62,000 bases of DNA from Cryptomeria japonica (GCF_030272615.1 NC_081412.1:141938247-142000246), one strand, 5' to 3'. Shown: positions 33,858 to 46,691, counted from the stretch's first letter. The notes: generated from the letters alone by a model not told the origin. A program made the numbers and translations.

Positions 33858-35454
33858 TGATGCAGAGAGTCTTGGAGCCTTGTTTGTTTCACCTTATTGA
33901 GTGACTTGTCCTACTCAACCCTACAACTACTCAAGTCCTTCCTATGGTACTTGGTAAGGGTTATGACAATGAGACCTCCAAGGTTTGAACCTTCTTTAAT
34001 TTCCTCCTAGGTATAGCCAATGGTTTCTGGACAATCAACTCCTCCACTTGAGGTTGTCACCTCAGCTACTCACACTCATCTCTCTTGGGCTCCAACCACT
34101 CCTGCTAGGATATTAACACATCAACTCTTCTTATGATTTCCCAATGTATTACTAAGGTTTCTTCATTGTGTTTTGAATTTTAAGACTCATCAACTCCATC
34201 GCCATGGTTTCTCAAGCCTTCCAAGTCTCTACTGACACCTAAATAGGCCTAATTGCATTAGCCCTCCTTAAGCGATTTTTGGGGTTTAATTTTCAAAAGT
34301 CCCAACACAAGCCTAGGAATAAATCATGGATTCGGATACACTTTTGGAAGTTTTAGACAATACTAGAAAAGTGCATTTGGGTTATCCGTACAGGTGTGGT
34401 TTCCAATGTTGCACTATTTTGTGGGGTTTTAGGCTTAACCGATGGATTGACAAACTTGGTCTAGAACCTTTCACCAATCAAAACTCCTGCTATAAACACC
34501 TTTGGAACCTTCAAGGACACTCTAAGGGATTTCCATACATATGCCACTTGGGCCTGCATCAATCTCCAAGTGCTCACAAATCGCACTTTGCTTACTGTCC
34601 TAACTCACCTACTCCCAGTGATGAGCCTAGGTCTTCATTGTTTCTCCTCCTCCTAGACCTACAAAATCACACACCCTATTCTAAAACTATGTACATAACC
34701 TAACCTAGCATTCTTAATGATTTCAACAAGTTCCATCAAAGAATGCCTAGGCTAGAGCCATTTCTTGCTCCTAGTTGCAAAGAATGAGATAAATCTCTAC
34801 AACATGGAACAATCAAACCTAAAAACCAACCTGATTGAAAAAAAATACAATGAACATACAAAGATGGCAATTATTTTACAACATCTAGTCTGTACTGGAT
34901 CGTACAAGCAATGAAAACAAGATAAAACTATAAAAAAATGGTGAAAACAAGATTGTCTCACAAACCAAAAACTTGTTCTTGCATTTACAATCCTCCAACC
35001 CATACATTGAAGTGAAATTTGGCTTATATCCACTATTTTAGTCATTTCAACCAACTACCTAACGCCCATAACCAAAAATGCAACTTTTACAAGAAATTGC
35101 AAAATGTTGCTCAACAAATTTTGACAACTTTTTCTCCAGGATGCAATTTTGCATTCTATTGCATTCTAAGACTCTTGAAGGTTCTCAAACACCTTACAAG
35201 ACCTAAACATAACTCGATTGACACCTAATCCATGAATACATTCATCTGGAATATTTTGCCCGTGACCTACCTAAGTAACTCACTTCTTGGGCTAGCAACA
35301 TCCTGAGCACAATTGACTCAAACCAAAATTTGGACAACTCAACTATGGCTCTACTGAGTCCTCAATGGTTGGTCCATTATTACATCACACATTAACACAC
35401 AAACTAAAAGAAAATCAAAGCTTACATTCTTGGAGTGCTAGGTGCCATGCACCA
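33858..35454 (-). repeat. 5' LTR of element E
   Basis: 1,597-bp copy of 25671-27295. The TATA box of the 3' LTR is changed here to CTATGTACA (34687-34695, plus-strand view), so this promoter-side LTR has probably lost its start signal. Confidence 0.93.
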
Positions 35455-35503
35455 ATTTGCCTCAACAATTAATCACCTATTGAGTTACAAACTAATCCTT
35501 CAC

Positions 35504-36915
35504 ATGCCAGTTTTAACTCGAGCTCAAAAGCATAGAGAACAGGAAATACAATCACAATTAGTCATAGAACATACAGGAACAAACCCCTTTAACACATATC
35601 TAGATACTAGTGAATATGAAATAACTAAGGACCTACTTCAAGAGGCCCAACAAAACCTTGGTTTCCAAAAACTTGTACAAAAACTCATAGAATCTGACAA
35701 GGAAAAATATTTTCACATGCTAGCAAGAAAAGGCATTAAGATTCCTACAGATTTTGATATGGACTAGATAACACAACAACATCAGGAAAAAAGAGAAGAG
35801 CCAAAAACACACATATATAATACCAATGACCATGATAATAATGATGAACCAAGGAACAATGATAACGAGCCATTAAACACCTTAAAACAATAGATCCAAA
35901 CTATTCAACAACAAATGCAAGACATGCAACATGGAACAACAAGGAGATATTCCTTAGAGGATATTTCCCCCTATCCATTTGATCAAAGCTTAAACATGAT
36001 ATCATTTCCACCCAATTGCAAAATTCCCAAGTATGAAATATAATGGCAAAACTAAACCCCAAGATCATGTAAGGGATTTTTGCACCATGATTTTGGAATT
36101 TGCACACAATGACACCTACCTAATGAGATTATTTCCAAGAAGCTTAGGTGGACAAACCATGGAGTGGTTATCAAAGCTTACGTTGGGCATTAGATCATTT
36201 GAGGAGCTAGTGAACAAATTTGTATCACAAGACTCTTGCAATACCCAACACAAAATAATAATTCTCAATCTTTGCAATGCAAAAAAATAATAATAATGAG
36301 ACATTCATGACATTTCTACAAAGATGGATATGATTGTTTTCTAGATATCCCTATTTAGCACCTGAAAAGGAAAAGATGGATATCTTTATTGAAAATATAA
36401 GTAGCGAGATGAGTTATCAAATCCAGTTGCAATGTCCACATAGCTTCCAAAAATTGATCGATAATGACATCAAAATTGAAGAAGCCTTGATTAAAAGGGG
36501 AATCTTAAAATTCTCCAAGATACTAGTTTTTCAAACAACTACAACAACAATAACAATAACACCAACAACAACGCAGGCAAGTCCAAATTTTGGATGAGAA
36601 ACAAGAACATCGTCAATGATTGTGTAGTCAACATTCATAACATAAAATCAAAACAACCAATGTTGAACTTATTACGTACTACACTAGCAAACAATCCTGA
36701 AAAACAACAACCCAAAACCAACCCCTACACCATATCAAAGGAAGTTCACACCTTTGGGGAAATCACTTGAATCGACATTAAGAAATTTTTTGGCAAATAA
36801 AATCATAACATTACCAAAAACAAGAGATTTTGAACCACAAGTCAAACCATCATGGTGGAATGATACACATTGTTGCAAGTATCATCGAAGCAAGGGTCAT
36901 TAGATTAATGATTGC
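35504..36915 (+). pseudogene. Element D gag, broken
   Basis: The start ATG 35504 (MPVLTRAQK) follows the resumed leader. The frame reaches TAG 35765 and continues with more stops to a frameshift near 36030. The retrotransposon gag capsid region is at 36033-36290 (DHVRDFCTMILEFA, GGQTMEWLSKL) and 36310-36520. An Asn/Thr-rich linker (36535-36580) follows. A degenerate zinc-knuckle-like motif lies at 36871-36915 (CCKYHRSKGH, stop, INDC) in yet another frame. Parts and order match Tat/Athila-like gag. Confidence 0.75.
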
Positions 36916-37960
36916 TAAAAATTTGAAGAACTTGGTTCAAAATCTACTAGAAAAAGGTGACATAATAGTGGACGAACATAAAACAAACTATGATCATGAA
37001 GTATTCAAAAATCCCCTTTGTAATTATGACAAGGGAGCATCATCTTCATCAAACAACAAAGGGGCTAGTATCAATCACATTTACGACAATGTTATCAATC
37101 ACATCCTGGCTTATGACAACCAAATCAATGTCATTAAGATCAAGGACAAGAAAGAGCATGTCCTAGTAAATGAGATCACATGGGTCCAATCCAAGTATGT
37201 ATTGAAAGGAAATCCATCCAAAACATCTATTCCTCCTAAAAGTCAATACAATTTGGTAGATCAATTGCAGAAAAGACCAGCCCAAATATCAATATTAGAG
37301 CTTCTTAAAATTTCACTAGCACACAAAGATATTTTAGAGAGAGCTCTTGTAGACACTACAATTCCAAACAACTTGTATATTGACCAATTCCAAGCCATGG
37401 TGGTGAATTTAACCGTGCCTCATAATCCATCCTTTTCTGAACATGATGACATCTCTTTGAGTCATTCGCATGACACCCTGCTCCATATTGAAGTTCTACT
37501 CTATAAACATCGGGCAAGACATGTACTAATAGATGAAGGATATGGCCTAAATATTTGTACTCGAAAACTTATCCATGCATTGGGTTTCTTAAAAATGACC
37601 ATTGATCCTAAAGAAAATATAATAATAAAAGCATACGATGATGAAGAAAGATCATCATAAGGATTGGTGGTGGTACCCTTTCAAGTGGGACCTATTTAGA
37701 GAGACACTATTTGTCAAGTCTTGGACATAGACTTGTCTTACAACATACTCTTGGGTCGTCCTTGGATCTGTGAGATGCAAGCAGTGCCATCTACATACCA
37801 CCTGTGCCTAAAAGTTACTTACAATGGATAAGAAATATCAATATCAATAGACTCTAATCCCTTTTAGTACTGCAACAACCTTAAAACAGTTCAAAATATC
37901 CTAATACCACACAACAGGGAAGCTCTCACTTCCACATCATCAAGCAGTGAAAACTAACTC
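36916..37960 (+). pseudogene. Element D protease region, broken
   Basis: A frame from 36830 to 37660 covers a linker and an aspartic-protease-like core: HVLIDEGYGLNIC at about 37518-37556, where the catalytic D-S/T-G triad reads D-E-G, then KMTIDPKENIIIKAYD. It continues after a TAA at 37658 with the typical LSYNILLGRPWI (about 37730-37765) and stops soon after. The enzyme would have cut the gag-pol polyprotein. Confidence 0.7.
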
Positions 37961-39440
37961 AAATCTCTATCCATAGATTTTGAGAAAAACATGCAGTTAA
38001 AGGATAAAGGCATGGGAGAATATTCTTTTGAATTGTCCTTGTGTCTATCAAAGTTGCCAATTTCACTAAGATCTCATGGACAAAGATCAACATCCAAGCA
38101 AAAATATTCACAACCCATCAAACTCTTTGATGGTGCGTTTATCCAAGAAGGAACATTAGTAGATGAAACAGAGGACAAGGAGGTCTTGAACTAGTTATAC
38201 AAGGATGAAGAAGACACAAGAGCGACAACATTAAGTATCATAATCCCAACATAACAATATGGCAATGGGTTTGGGATCATGTAAAGGATGGGATACAGAA
38301 GAAAAGGTCCTATTGGCAAGCACCAAGAAGGTATCATAGAACCAATACAACCTCATTTTCAATATGCCAAGGACAAATATAAAGTAGGATTTGGACAACA
38401 AACTCAAAAACAACATCAAAACAACCAACAAAAATGCAATCAGAGACATCAACAACAACATCAACAACAAGAATCAACACGATGACAAAAACCAAAACAA
38501 GAAATGACACAATAACAAGAAGCAGAAGAAGAAATCTGAAAGTAGCAAGAACAGGAATATGAACAACGACAAGAATAACTTTCCATAAAAATAGAGGAAG
38601 ATACTTAGAATCTCTATACACAAATCCTCAAACTACAAGCTAGTTTAGAAATAGATTCAAATGAATGAGAGTGGGATTCGCCTTCACCCTCTAGCTGGTC
38701 TTGGGATGATATAGATATTGATGTGATACAAACATATACACCAACACACTATGAAGGATAAAGCTTAGGGTGTAGATCATTTGAGTTTGGACCACAACAT
38801 ATCTATAATGCTAGTGAGAATGAGAAAATTCAATACGAGATAGGAAATCTAGAGGAGAGTACAATCATAGACCTTGATTTGGTTATTGACAACCTTGACA
38901 ATATTTCTATCATGACCCTTATGACATCAGACCTTAATCCACCTAATGATTCCTTACCCCTTGTATATCTCAAACTCATTGACAGGGAGCAAATTGAACC
39001 TCTCACTATACCCATCTTTCAAGATGATGATGACATTGTCCATTACCTCTGTGCAGTAAACCCTAAAACATGATCTGCCAGTGAATATCTTAATGATGTG
39101 TTCAACTAGGGGAGTGCCAAGTCTTTTAGTCAAAAAATAAATAAATCACAAAATGTACCTAATGGTGAAAACCATCTAATGGCAGTGTTAGATACCCAAA
39201 AAGTAAAAAGAAAGGAAGTATCCAATAGTGAAAACCTCTCTGAGGCATTGGTGGATGAGAGACTCGATATTCTTTCTAAGAATTATTAGGAGAGATCACC
39301 AATATTGATTGAGCCAACACAATCAATAAATATTGACACTGCAGAAACAACAAAGACATTACATCTGGCGACATCCTTAATAGATCAAGATAAACCAAGT
39401 TTCACAAGGTTTTTTGAATAAAATAAAATCAACTTTGCTT
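37961..39440 (+). other. Spacer between protease and RT in element D
   Basis: Low-complexity coding remains: Gln/His/Asn-rich at 38340-38520 (CAA/CAT repeats), then an acidic stretch to about 39070 (for example DLNPPNDSLPLVYLKL) and further stops. No catalytic domain is visible. Tat elements carry long variable regions here. Confidence 0.5.
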
Positions 39441-42400
39441 AGTCATATGCAGATATGCCAAATATAGATCCATATTTGATCATGCACCATTTATCCATAG
39501 CTCTAGGAGCCAAACCTGCCAAACAGAAGCTAATAAAAATGAATCCACATGTGGCACTGCTAGTCAAAATAGAACTAACAAAACTATTGGATGTCAGTTT
39601 CATCTGACCAATTGACTATACAGAGTGGATCTTGAACATAGTACCTATTTCAAAAGAAGACAAAAGCATTAGGATATGCACTGACTTTACAGATCTGAAT
39701 AAGGCTTGCCCTAAGGATAATTTTCCTTTACCCAACATCGACACAATTGTGGATTTAACAACAAGGAAAGACATGTTATCCCTTATGGACGGTTTATCAA
39801 TCTATAATAAAATCACAAAATAGCACTAGAAGAATAAGATAAAATAGAATTTACATGTCCATGGGGTACCTACTGTTTGAATATCATGCCTTTTGGCATA
39901 AAGACTGCAGGAGTGACCTAACAATGGGTAATGACCACCATTTTCCATGACATGATGCACACATTCATGGAAGATTATGTAGATGATCTATTAGCCAAAT
40001 CATTCACATGAGAAGGACATCTAGAGATTCTTAAAAAAATATTTTAGTAGCTAGAACAATTCAATGTGTGACTAAATCCAAAAAAGTGTGTGTTCGGAAT
40101 AACATCAGTCCCTTTAAAACCTATGTTTGCCTTAATCCAAAACATCAGGAAAAGTCTTGGGATACATAGTGTTGAAAAAGGGCATCAAGGTGGATCCCAC
40201 AAAAGTAGCAATTATGGAGATGCCACCTCCTAGAAATATCAACCAATTGAGAACTCTCCAGGGATGGATACAATCCATTAGAAGATTCATCACTCAAGTG
40301 GCCGACAAGTGCCTCCCTTTCACTCATCTACTCATATTCTATTTATATGGGAAGATAGATGTGAAGAATCATTCACCCAATTAAAGTAGTATTTGATGAA
40401 TCCACCCATATTGGTGCCAGCAATAGCTGACAAACCTTTGCTTCTCTACATATCAGCTACCAAGGTATCTTTAGGAGCCTTGTTAGCACAAGAAGATTCA
40501 ACAAGTAAGGAAAGAGAAATTTGCTACATCAGTAGAACATTAAATGGATATGAGCTCAACTACATGTTCATTGAAAAGGCTTGTTTAGTGGTGGCATTCC
40601 CTTCCAAAAAGTTACGACACTACATGCTAGTTCATATAATCAAGCTAGTAGAAAAAATAGACCCATTGAAGTATTTACTCAACAAGGCTACTTTAACAAA
40701 GAGACTAGCTAAATAGGTAATGATTTTGAGCAAGTTTGACATCCAGTACATAGGTAGAAGGGCAATCAAAGGTCAAGAAACAACATATCAATTAGTTGAG
40801 GCACCATTACAAGACAATCATTTGTTGCATATTGAATTTCTAGACATAGATGTCCTAATAGTCACAACACAACCATGGGTCTTGTACTTTCATAGATCAT
40901 ACACAAAACATGGATTATGTGCTGACATCCTATTTGTCAACCCACAAAGACACACCATCCCAATATCTTACTGATTAATGTTCCCTTGTACAAACAACAT
41001 AGCTGAGTATAAATCTCTAGTCATAGGAATCAAAGTCACAGTATAGTGGAAGATCATGGATTTATAGGTCTATGGAGACTCCCAATTGGCCATCAATTAG
41101 GTGAACGATGACTATCAAACCAAGGATGACAAGTTGATACCATACAAAAGGATGGTGGATGACTTCAAGAAATACTTTGTGGATATCAAATTCAAGCAGA
41201 TTCATAGGTTGGATAACAAAGCTGTTGATACCATGGCAACCATTGCCTCACTCCTACAAATGCCAAAAAAACATAATCATTATGAGTTCCTGGTTGAGCA
41301 ATTATTTTCCCCTGCCTACAATAATCTTGAATCCCAAGTCATATGCCACCTAGTCGGGTTTGAACCACCACTATATGGGAAGATTTATACCTACCTAAAT
41401 GAAAATTCCCTTCTACTAAATCTATCTTGAAACTAGAAACACAACTTTATACATCAAGCATCATGTTATACCCTAACCACTAATACACTTTATCAATGGG
41501 GTGTTGATGGTACCCTCCTTCAATATCTTGACAGTAACAAATCTAAAACCACCTTGCAAGAACTTCAAATGGGTATTTCTAGAACACATTCAAGTGGTCC
41601 TACTCTAGCTAAGAAACTTCTAAGAATGGGCTACTATTGACCAATTGTGGAAATGGAATCCCACCAATTTGCTAGAAAGTGTCTGAAATGCCAAATCCAT
41701 GACAATCTTATACATACACCAACATAGGAATTGTAGTTGTTCACTATATCATGGCCATTCTATCATTGGGGACTCAACCTCATAGGTAAGCTCCATCTCT
41801 CCTCATCAAATGAACACAAGTTCATAATCATAGCCATCGAGTATTTTAAAAAGTGGATTGAAGTTATTCCATTGACTACCATTACTAACAAGAAACTATC
41901 TTCCTTCATCCTAAACTATATCATTTGTCGATATGGCATTCCTAGTTCCATTATCACTAATAATGGTAGACCTTTCAAAAATCAAGATGTACAAGAAATT
42001 TGTGAAAGATTTCATATCCAACATCACTTCTCCACACCTTATTATCCTCAAGGGAATGGCCAAGCGGAGGCTTCAAACAAAACCATCCTAAAAATCCTAA
42101 AGAAAATAGTGAACGATGTTGGCCATGATTGGCATGTCCAATTAAATCCTTTCTTATGGGCATATCGAACTAGCATCCACACACCTATTTGAGTCACATC
42201 ATATGCACTTGTATATGGATCAAAAGCCATCTTAGCCATTGAGGTCAAAATACCATCACTTAGAGTAATCACTGAAAGGACTCATCCCAGATGAGGAGTA
42301 CTGGGTAAATAGACTACAAGAGTTGGAGTTGCTAGACAAATACCATCAATATGATTTTGATCATCTAAAATCATATCAACAAAGAATGTCCAGAGGCTAT

Positions 42401-42652
42401 AACCACATAGTGAAGCCAAGAATGTTTCAGGGTGGTGACTTGGTACTAAAAGAAAATCCCCGCAATCAGTAGGATTGGGAAAAGAAAGGCAAGTTTGAAC
42501 CAAACTGGGTAGGTCCTTCCATCATCATATCAGCATATGGATCAGGGGCATATCAACTATCTACATCAAAAGGAGACTTGTTTGATGAACCTATCAACAA
42601 AAATCCATCTCAAAAGGTTCTACACATGAGTCATCTAATGCACGAAAAAGCA
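39441..42652 (+). pseudogene. Element D pol: RT, two RNase H regions, integrase; broken
   Basis: Reverse transcriptase (39441-40140): NIVPISKEDKSIRICTDFTDL, PFGIKTAG and YVDD at 39976-39987. RNase H (40393-40716): LLLYISATKVSLGALLAQE, with the expected first Asp region altered. A second RNase H-like region (about 40975-41260): VYGDSQLAINQVN and HRLDNKAVDTMA, typical of the Tat lineage. Integrase (41640-42280): the first two acidic catalytic residues are Asn (41776-41778, 41959-41961) and the Glu at 42067-42069 is kept. C-terminal part to 42652: GDLVLKENPRNQ and KVLHMSHLM. Many nonsense codons and some frameshifts occur throughout. Confidence 0.85.
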
Positions 42653-43808
42653 AAAAAATCAAAAAAGGAGAAAAATCAAGAAAAATACAAAAATATCATA
42701 AAAATAAAGTGTAATAAAAGCAAGTAGTGAAAATCTGGCAACAGGCACTATTTATGATAGATCAGATATTCTATCTATTAGTGCATATATCATATATCCA
42801 GTTGTCCCTATCATTATCCATATCTATAAAAGGGCCTTGTATATATCTCTGACATCGTAGTAATATCCCACTATGGCTTGGTGATCATCATATATATCCA
42901 TAATAAAAGATTGTATCTAGACTAGGGGAAAAATCCCGAAGTTAGTGGGGGAAATTCACTTTGATCTAACAACATGCAAACAACCAAACAAGGCGACATG
43001 CATATCAAACAAGGATCACAAAAATCAATAGTGCAACATTGACATGAAGTTCCCAAACAAATCACAAGCAGAATCCAAGGCAAAACCAATTTCAATCCAT
43101 TAGTAGGATATTTTAATCTGACAAGTAATAGGAATAAGTGTGAATGTTCCTCTATGGTAGTTTGACTTTTTTATCATATCTCCTAAGAAACTTAAGCATG
43201 TCTCAAGACTAGAGAAACAAGGAAGGAGTTTAAGATTTTTCTTTGTTTACTGCCTATGAGTGAATCTTCAATATTATACAATTTCATCGTAAGATGTGAT
43301 TGGTAATGCATCATTGAGGACATTTCAGATTTGTATAGGATAAAGGTTAACTCTTTCTCATTTTATGCAAACAACACTTAGGTCGTCTTGGTTCAATTAT
43401 ACCTTGACGCTTGTGTCATATTGCAATGTCAAAATCCATGTAAGTTATACTCAGGTCATCCTGGTTCAATTATACCATTGATGTTTGTACTAACTTTCAA
43501 CATTTTAAAAGCTCAATGATGATAAAAAGGGAACAATCAATTGACCGAAAGAATGACAACGTTGCACAATTAAGCTTGCATGGCTAAAATAGATCATCAT
43601 CATTCATCATTGCATTTAGTTGCATTCATTATCATTATTATCATCATTTCATTTAGTTGCATTCAAAAGAATCAATACACACCATCATGATACATGCATA
43701 ATTATCATATGAACACATCATAGTAAAATCATATGTACATATATCACATCATCATAGAATCATTCTTCACTTTAATATCTTCGTCATTCATCCAACTTTC
43801 ATCAATCA

Positions 43809-44058
43809 TTTGTCTTGTATAGGATTTATCTTTCCTCATACTAGACATTTTGATAATCTTTGTCATATATAGGATTTATCTTTCCTAAAACTAGATGTTT
43901 TGATCTACTTTGTCTTATTTAGGATTTATCTTTCCTGAAAATAGATGTTTTGATCATCTTTGTCTTATATAGGATGTATCTTTCCTAAAACCAAACATTT
44001 TGATCATCTTTTTCTTACATAGGATGTGTCCTTCTTGAAATATATATTTGATCTCAAT
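43809..44058 (+). repeat. 50-bp tandem repeat, five copies
   Basis: Unit starts TTTGTCTTATATAGGATTTA at 43809, 43859, 43909, 43959 and 44009, an exact 50-bp period; the last copy is the most diverged. The segments ACTAGATGTTTTGATCATC close each unit. Confidence 0.9.
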
Positions 44059-44110
44059 CCAATCTATCACATCAATCCAATCTATCATATCAATCCAATC
44101 TATCCAATCA
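44055..44110 (+). repeat. 18-bp tandem repeat
   Basis: CAATCCAATCTATCAYAT begins at 44055, 44073 and 44091 and then grades into CAATCAATCAATCAG. Confidence 0.85.
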
Positions 44111-44662
44111 ATCAATCAGTTATCCTATCTGCTCACATAAGATCTTAATCAGTCTCTTGGAGAACCTATCAATGATGCAATCATGCAATCATCAAAATTG
44201 AATTTTTTTATTACAAACTCTTATTAATCACACCAATCAATCTAAACTCAACCTATCAGTGACTCTCATCCATCATGAGGTTATACAATTTGTCAAATAT
44301 ATCAAATCATTAAATCATGAGTATATCATTGCCGCTCATTGATCATGAGAGCAATCAAACTCAATCAATCATCTAAATGAGAAAGCGCATCAAAGAAATC
44401 AAGAAATTGATATTTTATTGGGAGATCAAATCAAGTTAATCAACAACTTCAATTATATAATTTATCAGGAAATGAATCGATTGTCATAATCCTGAAAATT
44501 CAAAAATCTATCTGATTTATCTCACGAGGGGGCATACTCGCATCATTTATCAAATTAATCAGTGTACTATCATATGGCAATCATCTGGGGCAAAAATATA
44601 AATCTTTTATCAACATCATCAAGCGATTTTTCTTGGAATCAACATGTGGCCACACATATCAC

Positions 44663-44679
44663 TTTAAAGAGGGGCAAAA
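44663..44679 (+). promoter_or_regulatory. Polypurine tract of element D
   Basis: TTTAAAGAGGGGCAAAA directly before the 3' LTR start at 44680. Confidence 0.75.
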
Positions 44680-46063
44680 TGTAGACACATAAATTTGACC
44701 ACCAAATTAAATAAAAATTAAATATTTATTTAATTAACTAGAAATTCTTCTATTAATTTAATTTATATTTAATTAATTCATCCCCTTCCTCTATTGATTA
44801 AATAAATTATTCAATTTATTTGATTTAGCCGCATTCTAAATTATAATTAAATAAATCATTTTTATTTAATTAAATCCACCTTTCCAATTTAATTAAATTT
44901 ACATTTAATTAAAACCCCTTTTGACATTTAAATAAATCAATATTTATTTAAATCAACCCAATGCAAGTTGCAATCCACTTTTTGAAATAAATTAATTTTA
45001 TTTCAATTGAATCCTAAAAATCATCCCACTTGCATGCCTAAACCCCTTCTAGAATATTCTAATCCCTTCTATTTAACCTAATCCCCCTCATAATTATTTG
45101 CACATTCCTTAAGAGAAAGGTCACTTCTCAAAACCCCCCAAAGTCTTCACAAACCATTAAAGGCTTTGTGTCTTCAACAAGATAACCTCCAAATTCTTCA
45201 AAAATTGTAAGGCTCTTACATAACCATTATTGGTTAACTTAAACTTGACCCTTGGTTAGAGACTTTCTCTCTAACTTAACCTTCCTTTTAACTCATGGGT
45301 CTCTTCAAGAATTCATTTCTTTGACCATGGTTATCCTTTCGCCCTTGCACAAGAGTTTATCCTTTGGATAAAATCTTTATCCACTAACTCAGCCCTAACC
45401 CAACCCCCTAGGGTAGCCATCATGTCCCTTTAGACATTTAATGCCTCTTCTATCTCCTCTCAAGCCTTCTCATGGTGACACTTGTCAACATGAGATTGGG
45501 TTGAAAGTATCACATGGATTGAGGAAAATTCAATCTTAACCATCCAATTCCCTATTTCTTCTATAAATAGGCCTCATTTCTCTCATTATCCATCATCCAT
45601 GTTTCATGCATCCAAATTATAGTTAATTTCATCAAGTATTAAGATTTTCCTCTCTTTGTTTAATCATAACTTTTAACATTTAGAATCATTTTATATCATT
45701 AGGCATAGCATATTCATGTTAGTATAGCATGTTAGTATATATTAATATCCATATCATAACATAGTTAGTTTCATTATTATAGCATAATATCTCATCTTAG
45801 CAAGCTTTGTTAATCATCATATATATTTTAGTATCTTTGCATATAGACCATCTTATCAAACATCACTTGTTCTTGGAGTTGTCATTCCAAAGGATAATTT
45901 CTCAATGATCTAAGAGCAACCATGACTTGAGGAATCCTATGAGAGAGAGAACAATGGAACTGTTTGAGAGGGTGGTGCATGTAACTTGTTTTATTTGTTA
46001 GATCCTCTTCATGTAATGTTTCATTGGTATAATTGTTTTCTTATGCTCTTAATGGACTAACCC
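44680..46063 (+). repeat. 3' LTR of element D (last bases missing)
   Basis: Starts TGTAGACACATAAATTTG, with an AT-rich U3 of TTAATTAAAT words, TATA at 45562 and a tail like 22300-22800. It stops at ACTAACCC (46063), whereas the 5' LTR continues TTCTTTCAAGTATACA. At that point it meets the inverted primer site of LTR I. Confidence 0.88.
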
Positions 46064-46076
46064 ACGATGGGTGCCA
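46061..46076 (-). promoter_or_regulatory. Inverted primer-binding site beside LTR I
   Basis: Minus strand TGGCACCCATCGTGGG, a gypsy-type primer site like the one at 22812, in the correct position after the end of LTR I (46081). Its internal region is missing: D's LTR starts at once. Confidence 0.75.
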
Positions 46077-46326
46077 AAAATGTATACCTAAAAAGATGTT
46101 AGTGATCAATTAAGAGAAAACACAACAAGCATACCAATGAAATATTATATGTAAGGATTTAGCAAACAAAACAAAGTAAATAAGCCATCCTCACAAGATG
46201 TTCGATTGTTCTCTATCTCATAGGATTTCTCAGGTCATGGTTGCTCTCAAATCATTGAGCAATTGACCTTTGGAATGACAACTCTAAGAACGAGTAATGT
46301 GTGATATGATGATCTTTATGCAAAGC

Positions 46327-46691
46327 TATTGGTGTAATTATTTATTCATCTTGGATATTATTACACCTTACTTAAGTTTACTTAGGTACATGCTTATCAT
46401 AGTAGTTTGGGTATGAGACACTTGGGTGTTTGTACCACATTGGGATAGTGTGTGTAGGAGAATTTCCACCTTTTGTGGACTTATCTTGTTGTTACATTCC
46501 ACCTAAGTGGGTGATCCACCTCATGTGGAATATTATATTGTTTCTCCTACCTACCCTAGTTTCTCATTGAGCCACATGTCATGTTTGTGTGCTCACATAT
46601 CCATAAAGCCTTGCCTATATAAGCAGGCTCATATTCATTGTAAGAATTGATTGATTGATGATCCAGTTGATAAGTATTTTCATCTTGATAG
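46327..46691 (+). repeat. 5' LTR of element G, left part
   Basis: Starts TATTGGTGTAATTATTT (TG mutated to TA) and runs to H's insertion point. It has TATATAAG at 46616-46623. The remaining 83 bp of the LTR are at 54317-54399. Confidence 0.92.
46616..46623 (+). promoter_or_regulatory. TATA box in G 5' LTR
   Basis: TATATAAG, also present at 58803-58810 in the 3' LTR. H is inserted about 70 bp downstream and so separates promoter from gag. Confidence 0.7.

Larger units (their letters stand above)
25671..35454 (-). mobile_element. Element E: chromovirus (Ty3/gypsy), interrupted by F
   Basis: LTRs 25671-27295 and 33858-35454 (plus-strand view TGATGC...CACCA) are flanked by the perfect duplication ATTTG at 25666-25670 and 35455-35459. 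The minus-strand primer site is 33841-33854 and the purine tract lies next to 27296. Pol has the order protease, reverse transcriptase, RNase H, integrase, chromodomain, which defines chromoviruses. Most of gag is missing. F is inserted between the gag remnant and protease with duplication TTGAG. E lies in the leader of D. Confidence 0.95.
42653..44662 (+). other. 3' untranslated zone of element D
   Basis: No coding frame of note. It contains a pair of similar segments (about 43376-43425 and 43447-43495, both with GGTTCAATTATACC), the exact 50-bp array at 43809-44058, an 18-bp repeat at 44055-44110 and many ATCAATC words to 44350. Confidence 0.6.
21702..46063 (+). mobile_element. Element D: Tat-type Ty3/gypsy retrotransposon, interrupted by E
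   Basis: 5' LTR part 21702-22807, primer site 22812, leader 22830-25670, then element E with its ATTTG duplication. D resumes at 35455 with gag from 35504, pol to about 42650, a long 3' untranslated zone, a purine tract and the 3' LTR 44680-46063. The order protease, reverse transcriptase, RNase H, second RNase H-like region, integrase suggests the Tat lineage. The 5' LTR lacks its first part (it abuts element C) and the 3' LTR lacks its last about 16 bp (it abuts inverted LTR I), so no target duplication can be checked. Coding regions are heavily decayed; this is one of the oldest layers. Confidence 0.82.

Noticed and set aside
38334-38621. Hydrophobic minus-strand frame as a membrane protein
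   Set aside because: It is the complement of CAA/CAT repeats in D's spacer, which always reads as Leu/Val/Met-rich.
43809-44110. Regular repeats as a CRISPR array
   Set aside because: Units are contiguous with no unique spacers, and the context is a plant retroelement.
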